Both the position numbers and the translations under genes were made by a program. The notes under the pieces were generated by a model. It was not told the DNA's origin, searched no databases, and saw only the letters and a program-made list of their open reading frames with translations. From NCBI GenBank assembly GCA_048213135.1, contig PS015187.1, forward strand, positions 124,500 to 188,499: a stretch of 64,000 nucleotides of DNA, written 5' to 3'. The number at the start of each line of letters is the position of its first letter. The first letter of the stretch is position 1. Source of the DNA: Reclinomonas americana ATCC 50394. Taxonomy: Eukaryota > Jakobida > Jakobea > Jakobida. Positions 30,931 to 42,631 of the stretch are shown here, piece by piece.

Positions 30931-33900
30931 CTGCCGCGAGAGTTCATCTTTCCCATTGTCGACATGGCCATGGGTGAACATCATGTTGTATTCCTCGCCG
31001 GTCAGTCACGTTCTCCATCCACTCTTCCTCTCTCTGTGTGTGAGAGGCTTATTCCGAGTGAGAGGCGCAGACTGTAAGCGCAACGTGTTTGGCATTGGGA
31101 ATGGATCACGCGGGCAGCTTGGTGTCGGAGGCTTCCCACTCGAGGCCTTTCAGGACGCACAAAGGTCTCCCTTTTCTCTCCATCTCACCCCCTCCTTCTC
31201 CTTCTCTCTCTCTGATCACTCCCTTGCCTCGCAGAGCATTTCTGCTGGAGCGCATCCGCTTTGTCAAGGTGGCCTGCGGAACGCACCACACAGTGTGTCT
31301 GAGCGAGCTCGGTGGTGTGTACAGCTGCGGCGACAATAGCCGTGGTCAGCTTGGTCATGGGAACTTGGAGGATCTGGGAGTGCTGCGGCCGGTGACCGAG
31401 CTGCAGGAACAGGAAGTGCGCATGACGGCGGTGTACTGTGGCCCCAAGTTCACCGTGGCCATTGATCGTGCGTCACTGTGTGTGTATGTATGGCCCAAGT
31501 GTTTCTTGTCGCTGAGGAGAGTGGCTGGCGGTAGAGAGCGGAATGCTGTGGGGCTTTGGCGACACCGAGTACCGGCATGTGTATGTGGAGGAGCAGACGC
31601 CGTCACACTTGTTGTCGCGACCACGGCGACTCGATACGAGTCGCTACGTCGAGTCTCCGTTCCTGCAGGTGGCCTTTTCCGAGGCCATGGCCGTGGGTCT
31701 CACGGCCGACGGCAATGTGTGGGTGTGGGGCACGAATTCCAAAGGAGGCGTGCTGCCGCCCACCCGCTTGTCACAGTGCCGTGATCTGCAACTGGTGCAG
31801 CTCGTGGCTGGCGAGTCGCACTTTGTTGGATTGACCAGTTGTGTGTTCATGTCGCGTCGCCCGTGCTCACCCTTGCACTCATTGACGACCCGCAGAATCC
31901 GGCACGGTGGTGGTGTGGGGCGAGAGCCAGCGTGGTGCTCTCGGGCACGAATCGGATCCCGCAGTGCGCCATCCGTCGTACACCAAGCGACCGACGCCCA
32001 CCGAGGTGGATGGCCTCCCTCACCCGGCCGCCATGATTGGCGCCGGTGGCTCGGTCACCTGGGCGCTGCTCTGTGCGTCGCCGTGCCTTTTTAGTTTGCA
32101 GTTCTTACACACACACACTAACTCCTGTACACAGCCGACGGAACGTTGTGGTGGTGGGGAGCAGCTGGCGATGGCACACCGTTTACGAATTTCGCCCCCG
32201 TGTCTGCCCGGCCACCGCTCGAGTTGTCACCGATGGCCGACGTACAAGTGATGCGGACATACGGCTCGTGCATTCTGTTTGCTGTCGGTGCTCCGTTTTC
32301 GTGTTCGTGCACCGCTGCGCGTGATCCGTGGACAGAAATCAATGTTGCGCGCACGTTTGTGCTTGTGCCTCCCCCGCTGTGCGCTGCGTTGCTCACCGCC
32401 CTGCGTAGGATGAGAGTGCCGGAGGGCCGGGTGCGTCACTCGAAGCAACCCTCGAGCGACTCGGCCTGCCGGACCTGCGCAAGGCCGCAGGAGCCCCGCG
32501 CTGGCCCAACATGGAAGACGCTGATGATGATAGCTGGATGTTGCCTCAGGTGCGCTCGATTCGCGTGTGTGTGTGTGTGTGTCTGTGACTCGGCCTCCAC
32601 GCGCCACTCACGACTCCATTGCAGGACGGCACGCCTGCACCAACTCGCCTGCAGCGCGAGGCACCGTCAGAACCCGTGGATACCGACATGGCCATGACGG
32701 AAGATGAGGCGGCGCAGTACCGTTCGCCACATGAGGTGCGTACCGTGCACTGTGGCGTCAAAACCCCCGACATTTCCATTCACAAGCTGCTGTGGTGTGC
32801 GCGTAGTTTGCACGGCAGCAGCCGTACTCGGACGACTTTATGGAGACCGATGACCCTTTTGCTCTCAAGCCGTTCCGATTGCACGAAGAGGGAGCGAGTG
32901 GCAGTGCTGCTGCTGCTGTTGGTGCAGGAGGACCGTTTGCCTCCGCTGCTGCACCGTCGCCGGAAATTCAGCAGCAGCTATTGCAATTACAACAGATGCA
33001 GATGCTGGCGGCGCAGTTCTTCCCCCGTGATGCTCACGGCCAGCTGATGCCACCACCTGGTATGACGGCCGAGCAGTTCGCCTTGTTCTTCCGGCCACCG
33101 GTAATACACGATCCCGTCACCGGTGCACCGGTGCCATTGTCGGCGGCCTCTATGCATTCACTCGGCGGCGCGGCCGCACAGTATCCGCAGGTACAGTTCT
33201 CCCATATTGTGTGCGGTTGTGATGAATGGATGCATGACTTGCACTGTCGCAGATGCTCGGCACACCCGGCTTGTCACCCATCCCGCCACACTCGGTTGCG
33301 TGCACCGCCAGAGCGCATGTGTGTGTGTTTGTTTGCGCGCCACACAGTTTGATGCTCATCTGTCTTTCCACGCAGGCGGCATCGGCGGCATCGGCGGCAT
33401 CTGCTGTCATGGCGTTGCAGGTTTGGCGCACGAAGAGTGTGGTGAGAAGCAAACATTGTCAGTCGCCTCACCCCTCCGTATCGTAGCAATCGATGATGAA
33501 CTCGGCCGCCAGCGGATCGCCCGCCGCTGCATTCGGTGCGATGGACTCGCCTGCCAGTCTCGCTGGTAGTGTGGCAACGGGTGCGACGGGCGCACTGGCA
33601 CCTCTGCCAGGCGCTCCCTCAATGTCACCTGGAGCGACGTCGGCGGCCGCGAGTGGTGGCAGTGGCGGCGGTGCGCACGTGCCACCGATGGCGGCAGCGT
33701 CGTCACGACAGCATGCCATTGGCGGACACTTCATGTCGCTGGCCAGCAGTCGAAGTATTCCGACCGAGGCTGCCGGCGCGTCGATGGCCGGCAGTATGCC
33801 CGGCTCGCCGCACTCGGTGGCCAGCGGACCCTTCAAACCCATCGAGTTCGATCCCAACTCGTTGCAGAGTGCCGCCGATCAAGCGTACGTCACGAACTCT

Positions 33901-36900
33901 CCTTCTCCTCTTCCTCACTTGCCATTCACACTCCGGCCGTATTTGCGTCACAGTGCCGCGGAAGTTGAACTTCGTCGACAGATGGAGGATCACGAAGCGC
34001 GCAAGCGCAAGTTGGAGGAGGCTGCAGATCTCGACCGCACGGAACAGCAGCAACTGGAGGACCGAAAATGGAAGCGTGAGATGGAGGACATGCAACGAGA
34101 AAAGGAGCTCGCTCAACGCAAGGCCGCTGCCGAAGAGGAGGCTGCGCGCGCCGATCAAGAACGCAATCGCCTGCGCGATGAGGAGGACCGCAAATTGGCT
34201 GCTGCGTTGGAGGAGAAGAAGCGCATGCTGGCTGCCGAAGATGCGCGACTGGCCGACGAGTTGCGCAAGAAACGAGAGGCCGAAGAGCAGGCGCTGGCCG
34301 CTCGTACGGCGCAAATGAGTGCCGCCGAGGAGGCGCAACTGCGTGCAGAGATGGCGCGGCGGCGAGAGGAGGAAGACAGGCTGGAGCGCGAGCGCCGTGA
34401 GCAACTGAAACGGCAAGCCGAAGAAGAGGAGGCACGAGTGCTCGCCGAGGCCGCTCGGCGCCGTGAGGAGGAGGATCGCGCAATCCGTGAAGAGGCGGAG
34501 CGGAAACGACAAGAGCTGTTGCAGCGTGAGAAGGCCGAGGAGGAGGAGCGGCGTCGTGTGCGGGCCGAGCAGGATGCGGCTGAGGAGGCAGAGCGTGCGG
34601 CGCGGAGACAGGCCGCCGATGGTGAGTGAGCCTGTGCCTTTTCGTGTCTTTTCGTGCGATGTGTTGCTGACACCCGACGATTGTTTCGACTCGCACAGAG
34701 GCGGAGGCAACACTGGCACGGGAGCGCGAAGAAAAGAGGCGATCAGAGGATGCGGCTCTGGAGGCCGAGCGCGCTCGCCGCAAGGCTGAACTTGAGGAGA
34801 ACGAGCAGCGAACGGAGGAAGAGCGCGCTGCAAAGCGGGCGCTTGACGACAAAATGGAAGCGGAGGAGCGCGAGCGCCGCAAGAAGCAGCTGGAGGAGGA
34901 GGAGAAGGCTACACGCGCGAAGCGCGAGAAGGAGCTGGAGGACGCGCGACTGCGTGAAATCGAGGAGCGGAAGCGGCGACAGGAGCAGGACGAGGCCGAA
35001 CGAAAGGCCCGCGCCGAGTTGGAGGAGCTGGAGAAGGCGCAGCGGTCGCAAAAGGCCGAGGAAGATCGCCGTTGCGTTCATGCACCGCCTCGCATCCACG
35101 CTACCTGCCTTGTTTACCTCTTGTTTTGCAGTGGAAAGAGAACGGGAGGAGCGTGCAGAGCGTGCGAGGCGTGTGGCGGAGGATGAGGAGCAGCGACGAA
35201 AGTTACGCGAGGCCAAAGAGGAGAAAACTCGTCGACTACTGGAGGGTGCACGCGAACCGTCCAAAGCTGTGGCCTCGATGGCACCACCACCTCCCGGATC
35301 GCTATACATGTGGTTCTTTGGCGAAGACTTGTCGCTGTCACAGGATGCGCGTGCACCTGCGTTGTGCGAGCCGAAACAGCTCATGGGTTCCGACTACAAT
35401 GTGGTGTTGGCGGCGGCTGGTCCGCGGTTCATGGCGCTGGTGACGGACTTGGGTCACTTGCTGACGTGGGGACGCGGTGACTGCTCGTGTCTCGGACATG
35501 CCACCACGAATGACATTTTGGGACCGGCACGTGTGCAGTTTGATGGTGTTCCACCGCCGTCGCCGCGTAGCTTGGAGCGCTCACAAGACGATGTGTTTGG
35601 CGACGAGAAGTTTGGAAAGCGGACGGTGGCGCCGGTGAACACTTCGCGCGTGCCGCATGTGATTGACGTATCGTGTGGATCGTCACACATTGTGTGCGTG
35701 GACAGTAACGGTTATGTGTACTCGTGGGGCAAGGGTGACAATGGTGAGCTTGGACTCGGGATTGGATCGCTGTTGGTGCCGACTCCGCGTCGAGTGACAT
35801 TTCCCCCTCTGTCGGGTGTGCGACCGCGCATGAAAATGGTGGCGTGCGGCTGGAATCACACTGTGGTGGTGTCAGATCGCAACGAGGTGTGGACATGGGG
35901 TCTTGGCAAGTTTGGTTCTCTCGGCAACGGTGCCACGCGCAATGCCTACGATCCGCTTCGCATCACACTCTTTGAGGAGGGCGACGAGGGCGTGATTGTC
36001 GACGTTCGTTGCGGCCGCAACCACGTGCTCGTACTCACCGGTTTGTCGGTTATCGTGGTCGTATATGGTCACAGCTTTCTCTGAAAAATGTGTGTACGTT
36101 TGGCAGAGGACGGCCGTGTGTTTGCCTGGGGTCACAATTCGAACGGCCAGATTGGCCTCTCCGTGCCACCAGGTGGCAATACGCCAGGCCCGCCAGACGG
36201 CAGTGGCACACCTGCGCCGCCACCATCTGCAGTGCGTCTCTCTCTTCGCATCCATGCACTTCGTGTTGGCTGACCCTTTTGCACCCGCTGCAGGCCGCCA
36301 CCGCCGCCATGCCAGCGCAGTACAATTCACCCATCCAGTTGCACTTTTTCCGCGGCAAGCACGTATGCGGCATTGCTGCGGGATCACAACACTCGGTCGC
36401 ACTCAACGGTGGAGTTGGCATCGCTTCTCGCCCCTTGTCGTCGCTCTCTACTCACTGTCGAGTGCAGTGTATGGTGACGTGTTTGCGTGGGGCTACGGAA
36501 ACAGCGGACGTCTTGGTCTCGGCGACTCCAAGGACCGCAGCCAACCGACTCCCGTCCCCTTCCCGACTGGTGAGCGCGTCATTCGCGTGTCGTCGGGCCC
36601 AAGTGCATTTCACACACTGGCCGTGAGCGAGTCGGGCCGCGTGTACTCGTGGGGCAATGGTGCATTTGGACAGCTGGGCCAAGGCGACAGTTTCAATGTC
36701 AAGATCCCTGCAGTCGTCGACGCGCTGCCAGCCAACATTCTCGTCAGCACCTTTGCGTGCGGACAGCGAGTGACGTTTGCGGCACAAAGTTGCGTGCCTT
36801 GCATTATCACATCGACACTCGTCTGCAGCTTACCGTGCAATGTACTTGGCAGGTCTGCACGGTGGTCAACCGAACCCCGCCGCCTCCATGGACACGGGTC

Positions 36901-38567
36901 GCTCCACGCGGCGCACATCGGCCTTCCTTCTCGACGATTCGTACTCGTATGCCACCGCACGATCCGTCATGTCGCCGCAGTCGGCCACGACGCCTCGTGC
37001 GGGAGTCATTGAGAAGGAATTCGAGTACACGATGAGGAAGCTGGAGGTGAGCACATACTGTGTACAACTGTGGTGATTCTGCAGACATGGTTGCCCTGAC
37101 TTGTCGATGCGGCAGGAAACACGGCGTGCGCTGGAGGATGCGCTGACAAAGAACACGGTGCTTGAGCAAGAACACAATCAGTTGCACTCTCGCGACCTCG
37201 ACGAACTGTCGCACAAGGAACTGGAGCGCATCGAGCAGGTGCACTTTGAGGGACTGGTGGAGGTGGCCAAGAAGAAGGTTTGTATCGCTGTGCTTCTCTC
37301 GTCATCCCGGAGGGTTGATTCTTACTGGGCGTGCAGACGGACAAGTACATGGAGCTCATCAAGCGCAAGGAGGAGGGTCTCAAGGCCGAAGTGGAGGACC
37401 GCTACGCCAAGCTGTCGGAGGTGCTAAAGCAGCGAGAACGCAAGCTGCACGGCGAATTCAACAAGGCGCGCAAGCTCCACGAGGAACTGAATGTTCTGGT
37501 CAAGGACCGGAAGCGCGAGTTGCAGGTACGGCTCGTTGCCCGTGTCGCCTTTTGCGATTCGACGCATCATCGTTCCCTAACTGTATGCACAGCTTCAAAT
37601 CGAGCGCCTCGACCGCAAGTACGTGGCCGACGACGCTGTGGCACGGCAGGAAAAGGAGATTGCCGAACTGCGGCGTGCGATGGTGGAGGTGAGTGCGCCA
37701 GACTTCATCTTGCTTGGTGTGCTTCGACACACTCAACCTGCGTCGCAGATGGAGCCGGAGACGCTGCGAATGGAAAAGGAGGTGGTGGAGAAGCGCAAAG
37801 AGAGCAAGCGGCGTGAACGCCTGCTTGTGCGCATGCAGGATATGTATGCCTACTACCACGAGCGCGTCTCCGAGATGGCCGGCATCAATGCACCAGAGAC
37901 GCCAGTGCCGACGCAGATGAACAAGTTTGTCGAATGGTTCCCCAAGCATTTCAAGAAATTCCGCACCCAGTTTCGTGTGCAGTAGTCCTGTCTGCCCCAT
38001 GTCTCGCGTCCCCTCACCGTTTCATGCACACACAGCAAAATGTCGCGCAAGGCCTTTGCCGATTTCAAAGAGTCGGCTCTTGGCAAGATCCGCGAGGCCA
38101 AGCAGCGCGCTGCTACCGCAGCCGCTGCAGCTGCCGAGTCCGCCCGTAGCGAGGGTCTGCTGTCACCTGTTTCCGCACCGGATGGCATGGCTTCGCCGCC
38201 GCCGCACCCCTCCGGTTCACCTTCGCCCGTTCCCAGCGGAGCATCGCCTGCCTCGAGTGGGCGCGAGGATCGTCGTCGACGTCGACAGGCCGCCATGTCC
38301 ATGGACGTGGTGGAAGATGCTGACCGCCTCACACGCTCCACAGCCAGCCCAAGTCCCGGACCCAACGACAGTGCACGTGACATTGCGGCGTCGCCCGTGC
38401 CCATTGCTGGCCGACGCAGTTCATTACCACGCTCGTCCTCGGTGGCCGACTCGGCCGGATCACCATCGTCGCCGACCGGAGCGCGTCGTGGTGAGCTGAG
38501 CCCGGTGCCGGCAGGATCTAGTCGTCGTGCACTAATATCACCCAAATCCCCACCACGGAAAAAGTGA
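30931..38567 (+). CDS. giant RCC1 / coiled-coil protein (about 2012 aa visible)
   Basis: Exons are 30931-31000, 31071-31164, 31235-31467, 31535-31837, 31896-32072, 32135-32283, 32409-32549, 32625-32735, 32819-33190, 33253-33294, 33376-33420, 33487-33884, 33954-34621, 34699-35070, 35132-36040, 36107-36231, 36294-36408, 36468-36788, 36853-37046, 37116-37277, 37337-37525, 37593-37688, 37749-37969 and 38036-38567. Every junction is in phase. Order: a first RCC1 block (VACGTHHTVCLSE, YSCGDNSRGQLGHG, VWVWGTNSKGG); an Ala/Pro/Ser-rich linker; about 400 residues of charged coiled coil; a second RCC1 block (YSWGKGDNGELGLG, WTWGLGKFGSLGNG, FAWGYGNSGRLGLG); more coiled coil; and a Ser/Pro-rich basic tail. 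RCC1 propellers often act as GTPase exchange factors or scaffolds; neither is shown here. If the last intron is not spliced, the protein ends at the TAG at 37983-37985. Three or more GTTGCG donors are used. Confidence 0.8.
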
Positions 38568-38594
38568 TTCGTGCACTTAATGAATATCGACTTT

Positions 38595-41500
38595 TTAAGT
38601 CATGTATTCGTACACGACGGGGCCCGGGCCAGGCCTTCGCTGCAGGTACTCTTTGGTGATGAGCACTGCAATTTGCTCGGCTATCTTGGTCGCCGCGGGC
38701 AAGAATTGTGATCGAAGCTGTGCAATCGGTCAAACCCTGCTCCACACTGTTCAGCATCAACTCTCTGCACGCAACAGTCTCAATCACGGCGAGCACGAGT
38801 TCCTTGTGTTCCAACTGGCGTCGTGCTTTCATCACACGGACAATGGCGGCTTGAATCTGCGCGAGTAACAGCTGTCGGCGAGTGCCTCTCACTTGCTTGC
38901 CATGCGTCGATCGTGAACGTAACAATGTACTTGCGCCGCTCCTCAGTTCGCTTATGTACCTCGGCGTTGGCCGAGTCGAAGGCAATCTTGCGCTTGATGG
39001 ACAGCGTCTGCTTGTCCTTTTTCTTGGAGGTGTATGCCGAGTTGACAGCGAGGCGATCTTGCAAGCGATTCGCCTGCACCGGTGCCACAAGAAGGTCAGC
39101 ATGCAGACTGTGCACAGCGACACATGCGGCAACGAACCCCAGGTGCGGTGTCGACCACCACCAACAACTTGGCTCTGCACAGGAACTTGACAAACATGTT
39201 GAAGAGAGTGGCGTCCAGTAGGCCACTCTCTCGGAACACATCGTCCGCGCTGTAAACAGGAGGAGAAGTGTCACACAAAAAAGCTGAACTCGCACACACC
39301 AGTTTCTGACATGGGAGAGACTCACAGCATCGGTACGTCCTCTTCGACGCGCTCAAACGGCAACAACACGCTCAACAGTTGCGGTGTCATGACAAAGACA
39401 TATGTCTTGCGCATATCCAGACGCGGCATGAAGGCGACTTCCACGGTGCCGCGCGACGACAAGAAGTGCAGCATGCGGCCATTGTGATTTGCCGCATACA
39501 TTCGGTCAAACTCATTTCTGCTGTTCTCCATCGGCACCGAACACAGCACACTGCCATGCGCGACAGATTAGCACAAAACACAATCAGTGGCGACACATAC
39601 GAGGGAAGTGCGTACCGTGAGGTTTCCACCTCGCGCGGCCACAGCGAACGCTCAATGACAATGACGGTGAGATCGACCAGCGCACGACTCTGCAACACGA
39701 CACGTCGGTGACACAGGAGACGCAAGTCGCACGTCACCGCCCAGTACCTTGTCTTTTCGCATGAGTTTCTTCAGCTCGTCTCCTTCTGCCTTGCCGCGAA
39801 CAACGTCGTGGAACAACTTGCGGATCTTGTCCGCGAAGCTGGGCCCAAAGGTCATCTTTGGTGCTCACGGGGTCAGCACCTCGTCACACACACAAAAAAG
39901 GAGCACACGAAAACTGCATACCGTCAGCTGATTCACCGCCATCGCCTCGTTGTCCATATTTGCGCCACGTTCCACGATGCGATCGGCCAGTTGTCGGCGA
40001 TAAAACTCTTCAAACACATCGCGATCGTCGAGGTGCTCCAGAAACTGGAACGCGGCTGTCACACGTGGATACGCCATCTGTCGCACGCACGGGGATCAGA
40101 GAAGAGGAAATAGGGAACAACCCCGGAGCAGCCACGACCCAACCTCGTACGCTGGATCCTTCTCCCGCGTGCTCAGTTGCAAGTGCATGTAATGCGCCAG
40201 GTACTGCGAGGCGGCTGCGCTGAAGCGGCTCAAAATCTCCTTCAGCATCTCAAGTTCCAACTCTTCGTACTCTGGCCGGCGGAGCGCATCCTTGCACAGT
40301 ACACGCTGATTCTCGTGGTATTCAAGCAATGCCTGTCGGCGATATCAACGACATGAGAAACTGGAATGCCGTCGTTCGTGCCACTGCTTGGTTACACGCA
40401 CCTCCACAAAGGCTGTTGCTTGTGCTTCGCCTTCAGCGGCGTCCACGCGCGCCGCCACTGCCGGACCCGCCACTTCTTCCAGGAACTGCTGGTACATCTG
40501 TTGGGCCATTGCAGCGCCGTTGGGAATACTGCGGTCCGGTGTGGGACAATAAAAAAATGAGCAGACCAGACTTGAACAACAGACACGGCACGACATGCAC
40601 GCACGTCTCCAGCAGACGGACGAGTTCACCGAGAGGGCCACACTGGCGAGTGTGCATGAGGAAGAAGATGCCCGTGTCCATCTGTGTGCGACGGTGAGTC
40701 GCAGCATATCATTGGCACAACACACGACGCACTGCGGCGCCGCAACTGTCTTGAGTGTATCCAAGTGCTGCACCAGCAGCTCGTCAATCAGGATGTGGAG
40801 CACTTTCGGTACGGTGTCTCTTTGGAAGCTGCGCGTGGCGAACGTGCTCTCGCTTCTCTGGCGCTTCGACACCCATTCCACGTACCGCACGGCATCGCAG
40901 CTGCCCAGCATCTCCTGCGACATGCGTCTGTACGAATGCCGTGCATCCTCCAGCATTGGCGTCTGCAGCAGCAGCGAGCATGGAAACGGTGGTGTCAACA
41001 CGCTGACCAGAACGCCACACAGCACTCGTCACGGACCTCGAACAGATCCGTGTAAAAACGCACTCCGACCTCGCGCAACATCAACAGCACCTGCTGAAAC
41101 GAGGTCTGATCGGCGATCTCGCCATTGCGCACCGCCAGCACTCGATCCAGCAGCTCCTGCGACAAGGTGCGAGCCAGCTCATCGCCCAACAGCAGCGTCT
41201 CAAAGTGATGCAACCCTGCGCACAAACACATAAGCTCGCTCCCTGGCGATAGATCGATCTGCGAGAGTCGGATAAGAATGCATGCGCACCGAGAGCATAG
41301 ACGGGCCGACAATCGCGTTGCGTGCGAACCCACTGGTCATCCTGCACACCAACCCAGCCACATGTTCAGCGCCTGACAACAACCTCATTGCAACCCGGCA
41401 GTCTGTCGACCACTTTACCAAGTACAACAATCCGCCTCGCATGCGCGACAACGAGTCACGATAGCGCTTCCACATCACCGCCAGTGGCTGCAAATAGCCT

Positions 41501-41813
41501 GCGCGCTCTGTGGCCAACGACCTCACCACGGCCTCCACTTGTTCCTTCAGGAATTGACTCACGGCCTCATACAGCCGCTCGGCTTGTCGATCCACGCACA
41601 GCTGTGGCCATGAGAGAGGGTGAGTGGGTGAGTGGAGAGACACACACGAGGCAGAGAGCAGCGAGAGAGAGGAGAGGAGAGAGATACCATGTACGATGCA
41701 CGATACAACTCCTCAAAGAGAACGTCGCAGCCTTGTTGCTGGAAGATGCGCTCCCACACGGTATGCAGCTTTGCAAAGAGCACCTCTGGCTTCTCTCGGC
41801 CACGACCTGCCAT
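38595..41813 (-). CDS. cullin (16 exons, 730 aa)
   Basis: Cullins are scaffolds of RING E3 ubiquitin ligases. Exons, 5' to 3', are 41688-41813, 41419-41601, 41290-41341, 41037-41215, 40747-40962, 40605-40681, 40402-40528, 40144-40332, 39922-40077, 39748-39855, 39616-39689, 39326-39550, 39138-39249, 38924-39073, 38776-38871 and 38595-38717. Phases agree and give 730 aa. The cullin-homology core is clear: DVFEEFYRRQLADRI, then FADKIRKLFHDV, then the winged-helix region. The neddylation site lies in IVRVMKARRQLEHKELV (Lys673), and the C-terminus TKEYLQR...VVYEYMT has the standard form. The subfamily (CUL1/3/4) is not clear to me. The mL54 gene lies 140 bp upstream on the same strand; the RCC1 gene ends 27 bp beyond the cullin stop, convergent. 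Confidence 0.9.
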
Positions 41814-41953
41814 CGCGCTCTCAGAAAAGACAAGAAGCGAAACACGGCCACAGACACGACAAAAGGACGACACGACGTTTCCCTTTTACTCTCGTACTCT
41901 CTATTCGTATGCATGCATGCATGTTGTGTGTATATATAGGCCGCGACAGAGCC

Positions 41954-42580
41954 TCACGAGGTCGACTTGAGGAAGTTTCGTGAGCGAATAACGTCGCGAT
42001 TGTCGAGCTTGAAGAAGCGCTTCTTCTGCTCCAGCGTCATTTGCTGGAATGAGATCGCCCGCAGCTCCTCCAGAGAGAGCGTCTGCGCCTCCACCAGCGC
42101 GCTCAGCCACTCGGGGTACTCGTTGGTCGCCTTCACCGTGGGCACTGTGCGCGTCGAGGCAAAGTCGAGACCTTTCACTGTGCAAAAGAAAGAGAGAGTG
42201 AGAGTGGAGGGGAAAGGGAGAGGGAGAGAAGGGCAAAGGGGGAAGTGAGAGAGTGAGCAAAGAGGGAGACGAGGGAAGCGCACATTCATGCGTACTCTCA
42301 CTCTCACTCAACTTGGTGCACCGACAGTCAACGTCTGTGCGCCTCCACTGCCTGCGGCCGCCTGCGAGCCTCCCGCCTCTCCTCCCGCTGCAGCAGCTGC
42401 TGTAGGCTTCTTTGCACCAGCGCCCTTGGGTGCGCCCTTGGCCGCGGGTGCTGCGGCCTTTGCAGCAGGCGCACCAGCAGCAGCAGCAGCAGCAGGCGCC
42501 TTCCCGCCAGCTGCAGGCGCCGCGGCCTTCTCTGCGCGAGCGAGCACAGCAAGAACAGCGCGGCGCACGTGAGAGCTCAT
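41954..42580 (-). CDS. mitochondrial large-subunit ribosomal protein mL54
   Basis: Two exons, 42313-42580 and 41954-42177, give 163 aa. The conserved C-terminal half contains NEYPEWLSALVEA, KRFFKLDNRD and VIRSRNFLKS, the mL54 (MRPL54) signature. The N-terminal half is almost all Ala, Pro, Lys and Gly after an Arg-containing start (MSSHVRRAVLAVLARA), which could serve as a mitochondrial targeting region. The single intron has a GTTGAG donor. The start is fixed by the divergent ankyrin gene only 51 bp away. Confidence 0.82.
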
Positions 42581-42631
42581 GAGTGCGTGTGTGAGTGTAC
42601 AATGTGGCTCGCACTCTCTCTGTCAAACAAA
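42581..42631. promoter_or_regulatory. 51-bp divergent spacer, probable bidirectional promoter
   Basis: Only 51 bp separate the start codons of mL54 (-) and the ankyrin gene (+). The spacer has GAGTGCGTGTGTGAGTGTAC and CTCTCTCTGTC but no clear TATA box. Both transcripts must start within it or inside each other's 5' ends. Confidence 0.55.

Noticed and set aside
33703-35384. Long minus-strand frames (up to 376 aa)
   Set aside because: Antisense of the coiled-coil exons of the RCC1 protein; Ala/Leu/Ser-rich without domain features.
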